This document shows positions 1-9,776 of a stretch of 64,000 nucleotides of DNA, piece after piece. A program made the translations under genes and the position numbers. Source of the DNA: Brevibacterium permense. GTDB taxonomy: Bacteria > Actinomycetota > Actinomycetes > Actinomycetales > Brevibacteriaceae. The notes beneath the pieces are model-generated. The model ran no database searches. It was not told where the DNA came from and worked only from the letters and a program-made list of their open reading frames with translations. Every line of letters begins with the position of its first letter. Within the stretch, counting starts at the first letter, position 1. Where the stretch lies: contig NZ_JABSSX010000003.1 in NCBI RefSeq assembly GCF_013280495.1, positions 62,001-126,000 of the forward strand. The letters are read 5' to 3'.

Positions 1-208
1 CGGCAAGTTTGGCCAGGAATGTCGACAGATCAACCGAATAGTCATGATTGAGAGTCAGAGATCGCATAGCTCCAGTTTGCCAGCCAATGAACCCTACTTC
101 ACCGTAGGCCGCTCGGCGTGCCTTTCTCGATATTTGGGCATAGTGTGGGGAATGACGATTCGACGTCGAATCGCGTGGCGAATGCTCGTTGATCATAGAG
201 GTGAAGCA

Positions 209-3200
209 GTGACTCAGGTCTCAATTTCGAACGTTGCAGAAGAGTGGAGAAAACAGAGGGGGCAATCGGCTCCCGACAACTTCCTCGATGCGTATTATCC
301 GCGGTTCGAAACAGGGGCGACCGATCCCGAGGCCTACGCGGCTGCGGCGGCCCGTCACTTCGCGCTCGGCACCGAATACGACGGGCAGAGACCGGCGATC
401 GCGATCTACAATCCGAGCGTCGACTCGCCGGAGTTCAGCGACAACCACACGGTCATCGCCATCGTGCTCGCCGACATGCCCCATCTCGTGTCCTCGATCG
501 TCAGTGACCTCGCCGCCAACGGCAGGGCGATCCGCCGCGTCCACCACCCGATCATCACAGTCACCGGCAACGGACCGGACGAGAAGATCCTCTCCCCGGC
601 AGAAGCCCCCGCACTCAGTGCGGACACGGCGAGCATTCCGACGGTGTCCGAAGATCCTGCCGGCAGCGAGGACGGCGCCCCACAGCAGCAGTCCTGGATC
701 CGCCTCGAGATCGACCGCATCTCCGAAAGCGACTTCGGTGCACTCGAAGAGCGCCTGCGCGGAGTCCTCGACTACGTGGCCGCGGCAGCGCGCGACGCCC
801 AAGCGATGGCCGCGAAGGCCAAAGACATCGCCGCCGAGCTGAGCGCACACGCGCCGCGCCCGGAACTGGCTTCCGAAGCCGAATCCGCCGCCGCCCTGCT
901 CACCTGGCTCGACGGACACTTCACTTTCCTCGGCTACCGCGAATACGACTACACCCACGACGCCGAGCACAGCAGCCTCGAACCGATCGAGGACACCTCG
1001 ATGGGCATCTCGGCCCTGCGCCCTCTCGTGAAGTCACCGCTCAGCCGGGCGGTCGCCGACAAGGCGCTGGAACCGCATGTGCTCGTGCTGACGAAGGCGA
1101 ACTCCCGCTCCCGCGTCATCCGATCCTCGTTCATGGACTACATCGGCGTGAAGACCTTCGATGCCGACGGTGAGATCGTCGGCGAGCGGCGCTTCGTCGG
1201 AGTGTTCAAACCCGAGTTCTACAACGACAGCGTCCTCAACATCCCGGTCATCGACAGGAAGGTCGCGAAGATCCTCTCGGCCAGCGGATTCCCCACAGGG
1301 TCCCACTCGGCCAACGAACTTCTCGGCGTTCTCGAGAACTATCCCCGCGAGGACCTGCTCCACGAGGACACCGAGGAGATCTATGACGTCGTCATGGAGA
1401 TCGTCGACATGCAGGAGCGCCGGGAGTCCCGCGTGTTCGTCCGCACCGACCCGTACCAGCGCTTCGTCTCCGTCATCCTCTACCTCCCGCGCGACCTCTA
1501 CAACACCGACGCCAGAGTGCGCGTGCAGGAAGTGCTGCGCGAGTTCTATAACGCCGAGAGCGTCGACTTCGATGTGCTGCTGAGCGAATCCGCGCTGGCC
1601 CGCATCCACTTCGTGGCCCGCGTCGCCCGTGACTGCGAACTGCCGCAGATCGGCGCCGACGAGGTCGAGGCACGCATCGTCGGAGCCGTTCGCTCCTGGT
1701 CCGAAGACGTCCACGCGTTCCTCGTCCCCGCCGAGACCGGCGACTCCGGCGCCTCGCATGCCCGGGCCGACCTGTGGGCTAAGGCGTTCCCTCCCAGCTA
1801 CGGCGAGCACCACACCCCCGCCGAGGCGGTCGCCGACGTCGGTCGGTTCGAAGCCCTCGACGCCGGTCACGGCCCGGCGGTGCGCCTCTACCGTCCCGAA
1901 CAGAGCACCGACGCCTCCGTGCGCCTCGTCCTCTATCGTCGTGACCGGGTCAGCCTGTCCGAGGTCCTGCCCTTCCTCACAGCTTTCGGTGCCGACGTCG
2001 TCGACGAACGTCCCCACGAACTCGACCTCGCCGACGGAACGCATCGGTACATCTACGACTTCGGACTCAGCTTCTCCGAAGAGCTGGCCGATGACGACTA
2101 CGACCGCATCGCCGAGGCCTTCATGGCCGGCTGGGACGGCAAGAAGGAAGCGGGGGTCTTCGACCGCCTCGTCGTCGCCGGACTCTCCTGGCAGCATGTG
2201 ACGATCATCCGCGCACTGGGCAAATACCTGCGCCAGGCGGGCTTCACCTATTCCGACGCCTATGTCGGTGAGGTCTACAGCGACAACCCGCAGATCTCGA
2301 AGCTGCTCGTCGACTACTTCTCCGCCAAGTTCGATCCCGACGTCGACGACGCCGGACGCGAAGCGACGATGACCGAGATCGACGACGCGATCGAAGCCGC
2401 CCTCAGCGAAGTGGCCAGCCTGGACGCCGACCGTGTGCTGCGCTCCTCGCTGGAACTGCTGCGGGCGACCCTGCGCACGAACTACTACATCGACGAATCC
2501 GGTGCTCTGCCCACCGCCCTCGTGCTCAAGATCCGACCCGACGAGCTCAGCTTCGTGCCGAAGCCGAAGCCGGCTCTGGAGATGTGGGTGTATTCCCCGC
2601 AGGTCGAGGGCGTGCACCTGCGTTTCGGCACCGTCGCCCGCGGAGGGCTGCGCTGGTCGGATCGTCGCGATGACTTCCGCACCGAGGTCCTCGGCCTCGT
2701 CAAGGCCCAGATGGTCAAGAACGCGCTCATCGTGCCGACCGGGGCGAAGGGCGGATTCTTCCCCAAGCAGCTGCCGCCGATGAGCGATCGGGACGCGTGG
2801 ATGGCCGCCGGTCAGGCCGCTTACGAGGTGTTCATCGAAAGCATGCTCGAGGTTGCGGATAACCTCACCTACGGCAGCGACGACTCCAGCGTGGTCGTCC
2901 ACCCCGACCGTGTCGTCCGCCACGATGGAGACGACTACTACCTCGTCGTCGCCGCCGACAAGGGCACGGCACGGTTCTCCGATGTGGCCAACGCGATCGC
3001 CGAACGCCGCGGATTCTGGCTCGGCGACGCCTTCGCCTCCGGCGGATCTGTCGGCTACGACCACAAGGCGATGGCCATCACCTCCCGGGGCGCGTGGAAA
3101 TCCGTCGAACGCCACTTCCGCGAACTCGGACTCAACACTGCCGCCGAGGACTTCACCGTCGTGGGCATCGGCGATATGAGCGGCGACGTCTTCGGCAACG

Positions 3201-5089
3201 GCATGCTGCGCAGCGAGCACATCCGCCTCGTCGCGGCCTTCGACCACCGGGACATCTTCCTCGATCCGAACCCCGACGCAGCCCGCAGCTTCGTCGAACG
3301 CCAACGGCTCTTCGACCTGCCGCGTTCGAGCTGGCAGGACTACGACCGGGACCTCATCTCCTCCGGCGGCGGAGTCTTCTCCCGATCGGCGAAGTCGATC
3401 GACCTCAGCCCCGAGGCCGCCTCGGTGCTCGGAGTCGAACCCGGAAAGCGCAGCCCCGCCGACCTCATGTCGGAGATCCTCAAGGCACCTGTCGATCTCC
3501 TTTACAACGGCGGAATCGGCACTTATATCAAGGCCTCGAGCGAGAGCCACGCCGATGTCGGGGACAAGTCCAACGACGCCATCCGCATCGACGGCGCCGA
3601 TGTGCGGGCGCGGGTGATCGGCGAAGGCGGCAACCTCGGTGTGACACAGCTGGGACGTGTCGAGGCCGCCCTGGGCGGCGTCGAGGTCAACACCGACGCC
3701 GTCGACAACTCGGCCGGCGTCGACAGCTCCGACCACGAGGTCAACATCAAGCTGCTCCTGCGCACGCTCCTGCACAAGGGAGCCTTCGCCGCCGAAGAGC
3801 GGGAGGCGGTCCTCCACTCGTTCACCGACCAAGTGGCCGACCGGGTGCTGGCGAACAACTACTCGCAGAACGTCGTCCTCGGCGAGGCTCGGGCCCAGAC
3901 GGAATCGATGTCGGGCACCTATGGCCGGCTGCTGGGCTACCTGGAGAAGAACGCCGATCTCGACCGGGCGGTCGAATTCCTTCCCAACGCCGACGAACTG
4001 GCCAAACGCGAGTTCAGCTACTACGTATCGCCCGAACTCGCCGTGCTGCTTGCCTATGTGAAGATGCACGCCGCCGATGAGGTTCTCGCCAGCACCGTGC
4101 CGGACGAGGCGTGGATGCGTCGCGAACTCGTGTCCTACTTCCCGGACGCCCTGCAGGAGAAATACGGCGAACTCATCCCCGAACACCCGCTGCACCGGGA
4201 GATCGCGACGGCGAAGCTCGTCAACCGGCTCGTCGACCGCGGCGGACTGACCTACATCTACCGGATGTTGGAAGAGACACCGGCGTCGGTGCCGCAGATC
4301 GCACGCGTGTTCGTCGTGGTCTCGGAGATCTTCGGACTCGATGACTTCTTCGACGCCGTGTGCGCACTCGACAACCAGGTGACGACCGAGGTGCAGGTGA
4401 AACTCCAGCACGACTATGTGCGCCTGCTCGATCGCTCCTCGCGCTGGCTCGTGCAGCAGGCGCCGGACAGCCTCGACGTCGATTCCGGCATCGAGATGTA
4501 CGGCAAGGTCGTCGAAGCTCTGCGCTCCCGGGTCCCGGACCTGGTCGACGGCTACGACGCAGAGACCATGAAAGCGACGGCGCAGAGCTACATCGACGAA
4601 GGTGTGCCGAGTGAACTCGCGTGGCGCTCCGCCGCCCTGCTCGACGAGTTCGTGCTGCTGGACATCACTCAGCTGGCCGCTCGGGCGAACGAATCCGCCG
4701 AGGATGTCGCAGAGGTCTACTACGCCGTGAACGAACGCTTCTCCGGCTCGCAGATCCTCACCCTCATCGGTGAGCTCGATCGCAGCGACCGCTGGTCGGC
4801 GTTGGCCCGCGGATCCATGCGCGACGACTACTACGCCGCGATCCTGTCGGTGACCGGAACGGTTCTGGCCGCCACGGATTCGCCGATCTCCGGAACCCCG
4901 GACGAACGAGCGAAGCAGCGGCTGGCCGAATGGCTCGAACGCAACGAGACTGTCGTCGGGCGGGTGCTGGAGACGACGGAGACGATCCTCGGACTCGACT
5001 CCGTCACCCAGGCGCCGCTGTCGGTGCTGCTGCGCTCGCTGCGGTCGATGGTCCGCTCCTCGGCCTGGGAGAGCGAACACAACGGCTGA
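209..5089 (+). CDS. gdh: NAD-specific glutamate dehydrogenase, large (~180 kDa) type
   Basis: Oxidatively deaminates glutamate to 2-oxoglutarate and ammonia using NAD; a cytosolic link between amino-acid and carbon metabolism. The protein is 1626 residues, the usual length of the large bacterial NAD-GDH family (about 1,600). The catalytic part has a conserved stretch with RGGLRWSDR and, shortly after, PTGAKGGFFPKQ. The N-terminal third carries the ACT-like regulatory region typical of the family. I chose GTG at 209 because AGAGGTGA sits just upstream and the protein then begins MTQVSISNVAEEW; the frame stays open up to 44, but those residues look unlike the family. The gene appears to be a single transcription unit closed by a hairpin at 5098-5133. 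Confidence 0.93.
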   Translation: MTQVSISNVAEEWRKQRGQSAPDNFLDAYYPRFETGATDPEAYAAAAARHFALGTEYDGQRPAIAIYNPSVDSPEFSDNHTVIAIVLADMPHLVSSIVSDLAANGRAIRRVHHPIITVTGNGPDEKILSPAEAPALSADTASIPTVSEDPAGSEDGAPQQQSWIRLEIDRISESDFGALEERLRGVLDYVAAAARDAQAMAAKAKDIAAELSAHAPRPELASEAESAAALLTWLDGHFTFLGYREYDYTHDAEHSSLEPIEDTSMGISALRPLVKSPLSRAVADKALEPHVLVLTKANSRSRVIRSSFMDYIGVKTFDADGEIVGERRFVGVFKPEFYNDSVLNIPVIDRKVAKILSASGFPTGSHSANELLGVLENYPREDLLHEDTEEIYDVVMEIVDMQERRESRVFVRTDPYQRFVSVILYLPRDLYNTDARVRVQEVLREFYNAESVDFDVLLSESALARIHFVARVARDCELPQIGADEVEARIVGAVRSWSEDVHAFLVPAETGDSGASHARADLWAKAFPPSYGEHHTPAEAVADVGRFEALDAGHGPAVRLYRPEQSTDASVRLVLYRRDRVSLSEVLPFLTAFGADVVDERPHELDLADGTHRYIYDFGLSFSEELADDDYDRIAEAFMAGWDGKKEAGVFDRLVVAGLSWQHVTIIRALGKYLRQAGFTYSDAYVGEVYSDNPQISKLLVDYFSAKFDPDVDDAGREATMTEIDDAIEAALSEVASLDADRVLRSSLELLRATLRTNYYIDESGALPTALVLKIRPDELSFVPKPKPALEMWVYSPQVEGVHLRFGTVARGGLRWSDRRDDFRTEVLGLVKAQMVKNALIVPTGAKGGFFPKQLPPMSDRDAWMAAGQAAYEVFIESMLEVADNLTYGSDDSSVVVHPDRVVRHDGDDYYLVVAADKGTARFSDVANAIAERRGFWLGDAFASGGSVGYDHKAMAITSRGAWKSVERHFRELGLNTAAEDFTVVGIGDMSGDVFGNGMLRSEHIRLVAAFDHRDIFLDPNPDAARSFVERQRLFDLPRSSWQDYDRDLISSGGGVFSRSAKSIDLSPEAASVLGVEPGKRSPADLMSEILKAPVDLLYNGGIGTYIKASSESHADVGDKSNDAIRIDGADVRARVIGEGGNLGVTQLGRVEAALGGVEVNTDAVDNSAGVDSSDHEVNIKLLLRTLLHKGAFAAEEREAVLHSFTDQVADRVLANNYSQNVVLGEARAQTESMSGTYGRLLGYLEKNADLDRAVEFLPNADELAKREFSYYVSPELAVLLAYVKMHAADEVLASTVPDEAWMRRELVSYFPDALQEKYGELIPEHPLHREIATAKLVNRLVDRGGLTYIYRMLEETPASVPQIARVFVVVSEIFGLDDFFDAVCALDNQVTTEVQVKLQHDYVRLLDRSSRWLVQQAPDSLDVDSGIEMYGKVVEALRSRVPDLVDGYDAETMKATAQSYIDEGVPSELAWRSAALLDEFVLLDITQLAARANESAEDVAEVYYAVNERFSGSQILTLIGELDRSDRWSALARGSMRDDYYAAILSVTGTVLAATDSPISGTPDERAKQRLAEWLERNETVVGRVLETTETILGLDSVTQAPLSVLLRSLRSMVRSSAWESEHNG

Positions 5090-5097
5090 GGCTGATT

Positions 5098-5133
5098 CCG
5101 GTCGCGGTCGACAACACAGGCGGCCGCGACCGG
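5098..5133 (+). terminator. Hairpin terminator after the glutamate dehydrogenase gene
   Basis: Perfect 10-base arms, CCGGTCGCGG (5098-5107) and CCGCGACCGG (5124-5133), with a 16-base loop, nine bases after the stop codon. There is no T-run, which is usual for high-GC actinobacteria. Confidence 0.6.
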
Positions 5134-5289
5134 CAGGGCGACCACGATCGGCCGGTCGGTTAGGATCGTTCGGACACGGTCGCCTCGGCGGGCCCGAATG
5201 CCGACCGATCAAGTGGTAGCGTCTGAACATCGACATCTCAGCAGATCCGCGGACAACGCGGGTCTGCTGATCTCACCTTGGAGGAACGT

Positions 5290-6807
5290 ATGGTGCTCAA
5301 CGAACTGCTCGCGGCCGAGGGCATTACGGATGAGTCAGACGTCGAACACATCCATCTGCTCGTCGGGGACTGGCAGCTGTTGGCGGACCTCTCCTTTGCC
5401 GACCTCGTGCTGTGGGTCCCGTCTCCCAGCGGTGCCTACACGGTCCTGGCGCATGCCCGATCGACGACCGGGGCGACACTGTTCAATCGGGACCTGATCG
5501 GAGCACGTGCGACCGGTCTGGAGAAGGAGCTGCTCGACCAGGCCAGCAGCACCCGCAGCTCTGTCTCCCACGTTGCCGCGGCTAGAGAGATGGGAATCAG
5601 CGCCGGATCCTCCGGCGTTGACATCCTCGCCGAGGCGGTGCCGATCATCCGCAGCGGCGAGGCCATCGCGCTCGTCGTCCGGTATTCGGAGGAGGTCCGA
5701 CGCAGAGGTTCGTCTCGCCTGGAGAAGTACTACCGGGAGACGGCGATGGCTCTGATGCGCATGATCGTGCAGGGAACGTTCCCCGATCGCGATGCCCCGT
5801 CCGGGGCCCGGCACGGCGAACCGCGAGTCGGCGACGGCATCTTCATCCTCGACCGCGATTCGCATGTGCAGTATGCCTCCCCGAACGCCGTATCGCTCAT
5901 GCACCGGCTCGGCTACGGAGGAGAGATCGAAGGCAGCTATCTCTCCGAGGTGGTCTCGAACCTCAGCGCCGAGCTGCGTCAGGTCGATGAGACGCTCCCG
6001 CTGGTGCTCACCGGGCGTGCCCCGTGGCGGACCGAACTCGAAGTCGGGCGCACGAGTGTGTCCCTGCGCGCGATTCCGCTGACGGACGAGGGCGAGCGCG
6101 TCGGTGCGATCGTCCTCGCCCGTGACGTCTCCGAGATCCGCCGCCGCAAACGTGAGCTGCTCTCACGCGACGCGATGATCAAGGAGATGCACCACAGGGT
6201 GAAGAACAATCTGCAGACCGTGTCCGCCCTGCTGCGGCTGCAGACCCGCCGCATCGACAGTCCCGAGGCCAAGGGTGCGCTGACCGAGGCGATGCGTCGG
6301 GTCTCGATCATCGCCGTGGTCCACGATGTGCTCAGCCAAGGCGTCGAATCCGAAGTGGACTTCGACGAAGTCGTCGATAAGGGACTGCGGCTGACTCCTG
6401 AGCTGACCAGCCCTCTGGTGCATATCGAACTCAAACGGTGCGGAAGCTTCGGAACCATCTCCTCCGCCGATGCCACCTCCCTGGCCCTGGCCATCACGGA
6501 GCTGATCACGAACGCGATCGAACACGGATTCCCCACCGAGAACCTGGAGAGCCTGGAACCGGGGGAGACGCTCAACGGCCATGTGTGGGTGACCCCGGAG
6601 CGCAACGGCGACCACCTGAGCGTGACGATCGCCGATGACGGCATCGGGTTGGGAGAGACGCAGAATCCGGGCAATGGTCTGGGCACGCAGATCGTGCGCA
6701 CCCTGGTCTCGGCCGACTTGGCAGGTTCGATCCAATGGCAGGCGCGCGAAGGCGGCGGAACAGTCGCCGTCCTCGATGTTCCGCTGCGCCCGGACTCCTA
6801 CGACTGA
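5290..6807 (+). CDS. pdtaS: PdtaS-like sensor histidine kinase
   Basis: Cytosolic HWE/HisKA_2-type histidine kinase; in mycobacteria PdtaS pairs with the RNA-binding antiterminator PdtaR. Domains in order: an N-terminal GAF-like domain (about 1-150), a PAS-like domain (about 180-285), the phosphoacceptor box with HHRVKNNLQT (His about 301-302), and a C-terminal HATPase with the N box TELITNAIEHG and G box DDGIGLG. No membrane segments are visible. I chose ATG 5290 because GGAGGAA lies six bases upstream; an in-frame TTG at 5278 overlaps that ribosome site. Convergent with the whiB1-like gene, the same pairing as in M. tuberculosis (Rv3219/Rv3220c), which supports the name. Confidence 0.88.
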   Translation: MVLNELLAAEGITDESDVEHIHLLVGDWQLLADLSFADLVLWVPSPSGAYTVLAHARSTTGATLFNRDLIGARATGLEKELLDQASSTRSSVSHVAAAREMGISAGSSGVDILAEAVPIIRSGEAIALVVRYSEEVRRRGSSRLEKYYRETAMALMRMIVQGTFPDRDAPSGARHGEPRVGDGIFILDRDSHVQYASPNAVSLMHRLGYGGEIEGSYLSEVVSNLSAELRQVDETLPLVLTGRAPWRTELEVGRTSVSLRAIPLTDEGERVGAIVLARDVSEIRRRKRELLSRDAMIKEMHHRVKNNLQTVSALLRLQTRRIDSPEAKGALTEAMRRVSIIAVVHDVLSQGVESEVDFDEVVDKGLRLTPELTSPLVHIELKRCGSFGTISSADATSLALAITELITNAIEHGFPTENLESLEPGETLNGHVWVTPERNGDHLSVTIADDGIGLGETQNPGNGLGTQIVRTLVSADLAGSIQWQAREGGGTVAVLDVPLRPDSYD

Positions 6808-6888
6808 GCGAGGCCCGTCGGACCGACCCGCAGAGCTGCCAAGCTCCGGCGTCGGTCGATATTCGGCCGGATGCCCGTCCGCACCCAC

Positions 6889-6944
6889 GACTGAGTCCCT
6901 TGTTCCGACGACGAACATTCGCCGTCGGAACAAGGGACTCAGTC
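6889..6944. repeat. Long near-perfect palindrome between pdtaS and whiB1
   Basis: Arms 6889-6910 and 6923-6944 are perfectly complementary over 22 bases. The central 12 bases add four more pairs with one A-C mismatch, giving a stem of about 26 pairs with a two-base loop. It lies between convergent genes, so a bidirectional terminator is the simplest role, but it is longer than needed and has no T-run. It may be a member of an interspersed palindrome family; no second copy was found in this window. Confidence 0.7.
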
Positions 6945-7019
6945 TTCGGTGCAGGTGTGACTGGTGATTCAGTTATGGCTTCGGCAGTCCAGCGGACCGC
7001 CTTCTCAATGGCCGGCGAC

Positions 7020-7268
7020 TCAGCCGGCGCGGCGGGCGCGAGCGGCACGACGCTTGAGAGCGCGACGCTCGTCCTCGCTCAGACCGCCCCAGACTCCGGC
7101 ATCCTGACCGGATTCGAGGGCCCACTGAAGGCAGGTCTCTGCGACTTCACAACGGCGACAGACAGTCTTTGCTTCCTCAATCTGGAGCAGCGCGGGTCCG
7201 GTGTTGCCGATCGGGAAGAAGAGCTCCGGATCCTCATTGAGGCATGCTGCACGGTGTCGCCAATCCAT
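7020..7268 (-). CDS. whiB1: WhiB1-type iron-sulfur transcription factor
   Basis: An 82-residue WhiB-like protein that should hold a [4Fe-4S] cluster through Cys9, Cys37, Cys40 and Cys46, the same positions I recall for mycobacterial WhiB1. The turn motif GVWGG (about residues 59-63) and a basic tail (RRALKRRAARARRAG), likely DNA binding, follow. In M. tuberculosis WhiB1 binds SigA, responds to nitric oxide and is essential; the same role is inferred here. Its convergent neighbour is the PdtaS-like kinase, as in mycobacteria. Promoter elements should lie in 7269-7450, which also holds an imperfect palindrome. Confidence 0.93.
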   Translation of the reverse strand: MDWRHRAACLNEDPELFFPIGNTGPALLQIEEAKTVCRRCEVAETCLQWALESGQDAGVWGGLSEDERRALKRRAARARRAG

Positions 7269-7381
7269 GGTGACCTTTCGACGAATTCAGTGAACGCGGT
7301 TGACTACGCCCGAATTCCGGGCGTGCAACTCTCACAGTCAAGGTTCACATAACGCAATTGGGCGCACAAGGGTCCGGCAGT

Positions 7382-7407
7382 GTGAAATTTCTGACAAGAA
7401 TTTTCAC
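7382..7407. promoter_or_regulatory. Imperfect palindrome between whiB1 and the gamma-carbonic anhydrase gene
   Basis: A 26-base imperfect palindrome with GTGAAA on the left and TTTTCAC on the right; 10 of 13 positions pair. It sits in the 283-base divergent intergenic region and is markedly AT-rich for this genome. It could be an operator for whiB1. It does not fit a CRP site (TGTGA-N6-TCACA). Confidence 0.35.
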
Positions 7408-7483
7408 CATTGTCCTGCTATGAGGGCAATCGCGCAAATCGGTCCGCGATTCGTCTTTTCGGACCTGTCTGAGCCTCTCCGCC

Positions 7484-7489
7484 TAGACT
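7484..7489 (+). promoter_or_regulatory. Candidate -10 element for the gamma-carbonic anhydrase gene
   Basis: TAGACT, 63 bases before the start codon. The same hexamer precedes ispH and ychF in this window. No convincing -35 element. Confidence 0.4.
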
Positions 7490-7551
7490 GTCAGTCACAT
7501 GCAGACAGCAGGTGAATGCGCACCGACGCCTTGTGAACCAATGGAGGACTC

Positions 7552-8103
7552 ATGACCAACGATCTCGCCAGCCCACGCATCGTCTCCGTCGGCGGACATA
7601 CACCGCAGATCGATCCGGATGCGTTCGTCGCGGCCGGTGCCACTCTCGTCGGCGACGTGCACGTGAGGAAGGGCGCCAGCGTCTTCTACGGCTGTGTTCT
7701 GCGCGCCGAGGCCGCCCCTATCACGATCGGTGAGGACTCGAACGTGCAGGACAACACCGTCATGCACACCGACGCCGGCAAACCCGTCGTCATCGGCGCC
7801 CGCGTCTCCATCGGCCACCAAGCGCTCGTCCACGGTGCCGTCGTCGATGACGATGTGCTCATCGGAATGCACTCCACAGTGCTCAACGACGCCCATATCG
7901 GCAGCGAATCCCTCGTCGCCGCGGGCGCCGTCGTCCTCGAAGGCACGCAGATCCCCGCACGGTCGCTCGTCGCAGGTGTGCCGGGGAAGGTGCGCCGGGA
8001 GATGACCGATGAAGGAGTGGAGAAGCTCCGGCAGAACGCCCAGTCCTATGTGCGTCTGTCGAGCCTGCACAAGGACACCGCCGAGGTGGTCGACCCGAAC
8101 TGA
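7552..8103 (+). CDS. Gamma-carbonic anhydrase family protein
   Basis: A 183-residue left-handed beta-helix protein made of hexapeptide repeats (for example IGEDSNVQDNTV, VIGARVSIGHQALVHG). Candidate zinc ligands are His72, His89 and His94, matching the three-histidine pattern of the Cam/YrdA family. Likely a cytosolic trimer. Activity of YrdA-like members as true carbonic anhydrases is variable, so the reaction is inferred. GGAGGA lies just upstream of ATG 7552. lpdA follows 127 bases later in the same direction. Confidence 0.88.
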   Translation: MTNDLASPRIVSVGGHTPQIDPDAFVAAGATLVGDVHVRKGASVFYGCVLRAEAAPITIGEDSNVQDNTVMHTDAGKPVVIGARVSIGHQALVHGAVVDDDVLIGMHSTVLNDAHIGSESLVAAGAVVLEGTQIPARSLVAGVPGKVRREMTDEGVEKLRQNAQSYVRLSSLHKDTAEVVDPN

Positions 8104-8230
8104 TAGGACCGTAGCCGGACCGATTGCGGACCGGTTCATGACCGACCCTCCAACAGATCCCAAAGGAACCATTCGGTCGATCCCCAGGGGGCCGTTCGCC
8201 AGCATCGTAGCGATTTGAGACAATCAGTAT

Positions 8231-9655
8231 GTGAACACTGAATTTGATTCCACTGCAGATCGCGTCGTCATCATCGGCGGCGGCCCCGGCGGCTACGAAG
8301 CCGCGCTCGTCGCGGCTCAGCTCGGTGCCGATGTCATGCTCATCGAGCAGAATCGGTGCGGTGGTTCCGCCGTGCTCACCGACGTCGTGCCATCGAAGTC
8401 GCTCATCGCCACCGCGGAGATGATGGACGAGATCGAGCGCTCCGACGGGCTTGGAATCCGGATCGAGAACTCCGAGGACACCGATGCAGTTGCGCGCCGA
8501 GTCACCGCCGACCTCGAAGCGGTCAACAAGCGCATCCTCTCCCTTGCCGACGCTCAGGCCAACGACATCTACGAAGGCCTCATTCGGGCCGGTGTCAAAG
8601 CCATCCAGGGCAAGGCGACTCTGGCCGGTCGCGACCAGGTCCATGTTGTCGAATCCGGCGGCACCGAGTACATCCTCGAGGCCTCGACGATCCTGCTCTC
8701 GGTCGGCGCCCACCCGCGTGAGCTGCCCACTGCGCAGCCTGACGGTGAGCGCATCCTCACCTGGACTCAGCTGTACGACCTCGACGAACTGCCCGAACAC
8801 CTCATCGTCGTCGGCTCCGGTGTCACCGGTGCCGAGTTCGCTTCGGCTTATCGGGCACTGGGCACCGAGGTGACCCTCGTGTCCTCGCGTGAGAAGGTCC
8901 TGCCCGGCCAGGACGAGGACGCAGCCGATGTGCTCGAATTCGTCTTCCGCAACAAGGGCATGAATGTCCTCTCCCGCTCCCGCGCCGCCTCGGTGACTCG
9001 CACCGACGACGGAGTCGAAGTGGTGCTCGCCGATGGTCGCCGTGTCGAAGGATCCCACTGCCTCATGGCCGTCGGTTCGATTCCGAACACCGAAGGTCTC
9101 GGCCTGGAGAAGGCCGGTGTCCGCGTCAGCGAGTCCGGACACATCGTCGTCGACGGCGTCTCGCGGACCTCGCGGGCCGGAATCTACGCAGCCGGTGACT
9201 GCACCGGTGTGCTGCCGCTGGCCTCGGTGGCGGCGATGCAGGGACGGATCGCCATGAACCACGCGCTCGGCGACGCCGTGCAGCCGCTCAAACTGCGCAA
9301 TGTCGCATCGAACGTGTTCACCGCACCCGAGATCGCCACCGTCGGCTTCACTCAGCAGAACTACCGCGAGAACCCGACGGACATCGATACCGTGATGCTG
9401 CCGTTGGACACGAACCCGCGCGCCAAGATGCTCGGCATCGAGGACGGCTTCGTCAAGATCTTCGCTCGGCGCGGGTCTGGCTCCATCCTCGGCGGAGTCG
9501 TCGTCGGTCCCCGAGCCAGTGAGCTCATCCTGCCGATCACCATGGCAGTGGAGAACCGGCTGACCGTCGATCAGCTTTCCGCCTCCTTCGTCGTCTACCC
9601 CTCGGTGAGCGGTTCGCTGACCGAAGCGGCACGGAAACTCCACCGTCACCTCTGA
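8231..9655 (+). CDS. lpdA: NAD(P)H-quinone dehydrogenase of the LpdA type
   Basis: A 474-residue FAD flavoprotein of the disulfide reductase superfamily. It has an N-terminal FAD site GGGPGGYEAAL (about 14-24), an NAD(P) site VGSGVTGAEFASA (about 195-207), a second FAD motif IYAAGDCTG and a C-terminal dimerisation domain. The redox CxxxxC pair of lipoamide dehydrogenases is absent: the site reads NRCGGSAVLTDVVPSKS, with only one Cys. That matches mycobacterial LpdA (Rv3303c), a quinone reductase rather than a dihydrolipoamide dehydrogenase. GTG 8231 has no clear ribosome site and may be leaderless (GACAAT just upstream). Confidence 0.9.
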   Translation: MNTEFDSTADRVVIIGGGPGGYEAALVAAQLGADVMLIEQNRCGGSAVLTDVVPSKSLIATAEMMDEIERSDGLGIRIENSEDTDAVARRVTADLEAVNKRILSLADAQANDIYEGLIRAGVKAIQGKATLAGRDQVHVVESGGTEYILEASTILLSVGAHPRELPTAQPDGERILTWTQLYDLDELPEHLIVVGSGVTGAEFASAYRALGTEVTLVSSREKVLPGQDEDAADVLEFVFRNKGMNVLSRSRAASVTRTDDGVEVVLADGRRVEGSHCLMAVGSIPNTEGLGLEKAGVRVSESGHIVVDGVSRTSRAGIYAAGDCTGVLPLASVAAMQGRIAMNHALGDAVQPLKLRNVASNVFTAPEIATVGFTQQNYRENPTDIDTVMLPLDTNPRAKMLGIEDGFVKIFARRGSGSILGGVVVGPRASELILPITMAVENRLTVDQLSASFVVYPSVSGSLTEAARKLHRHL

Positions 9656-9776
9656 ACCGTCGATCCGACGATCGCAGGAAAGTTTTTCTCCGCAGCTGTC
9701 GATCCGGTCGCTCCTCGACCGTCATCGTGGTGTCAGGCCGCCCGGCATGACATGAGGAATGACGAAGGAGAACGAC

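Noticed and set aside
1034..5236. A 1400-codon open frame on the minus strand across the glutamate dehydrogenase gene
   Set aside because: It is antisense to a well-supported gene, shows no protein family features and is low in complexity, as expected of high-GC shadow frames.
7300..7410. A CRP site upstream of whiB1
   Set aside because: The palindrome there has the wrong spacing and half-sites for TGTGA-N6-TCACA.
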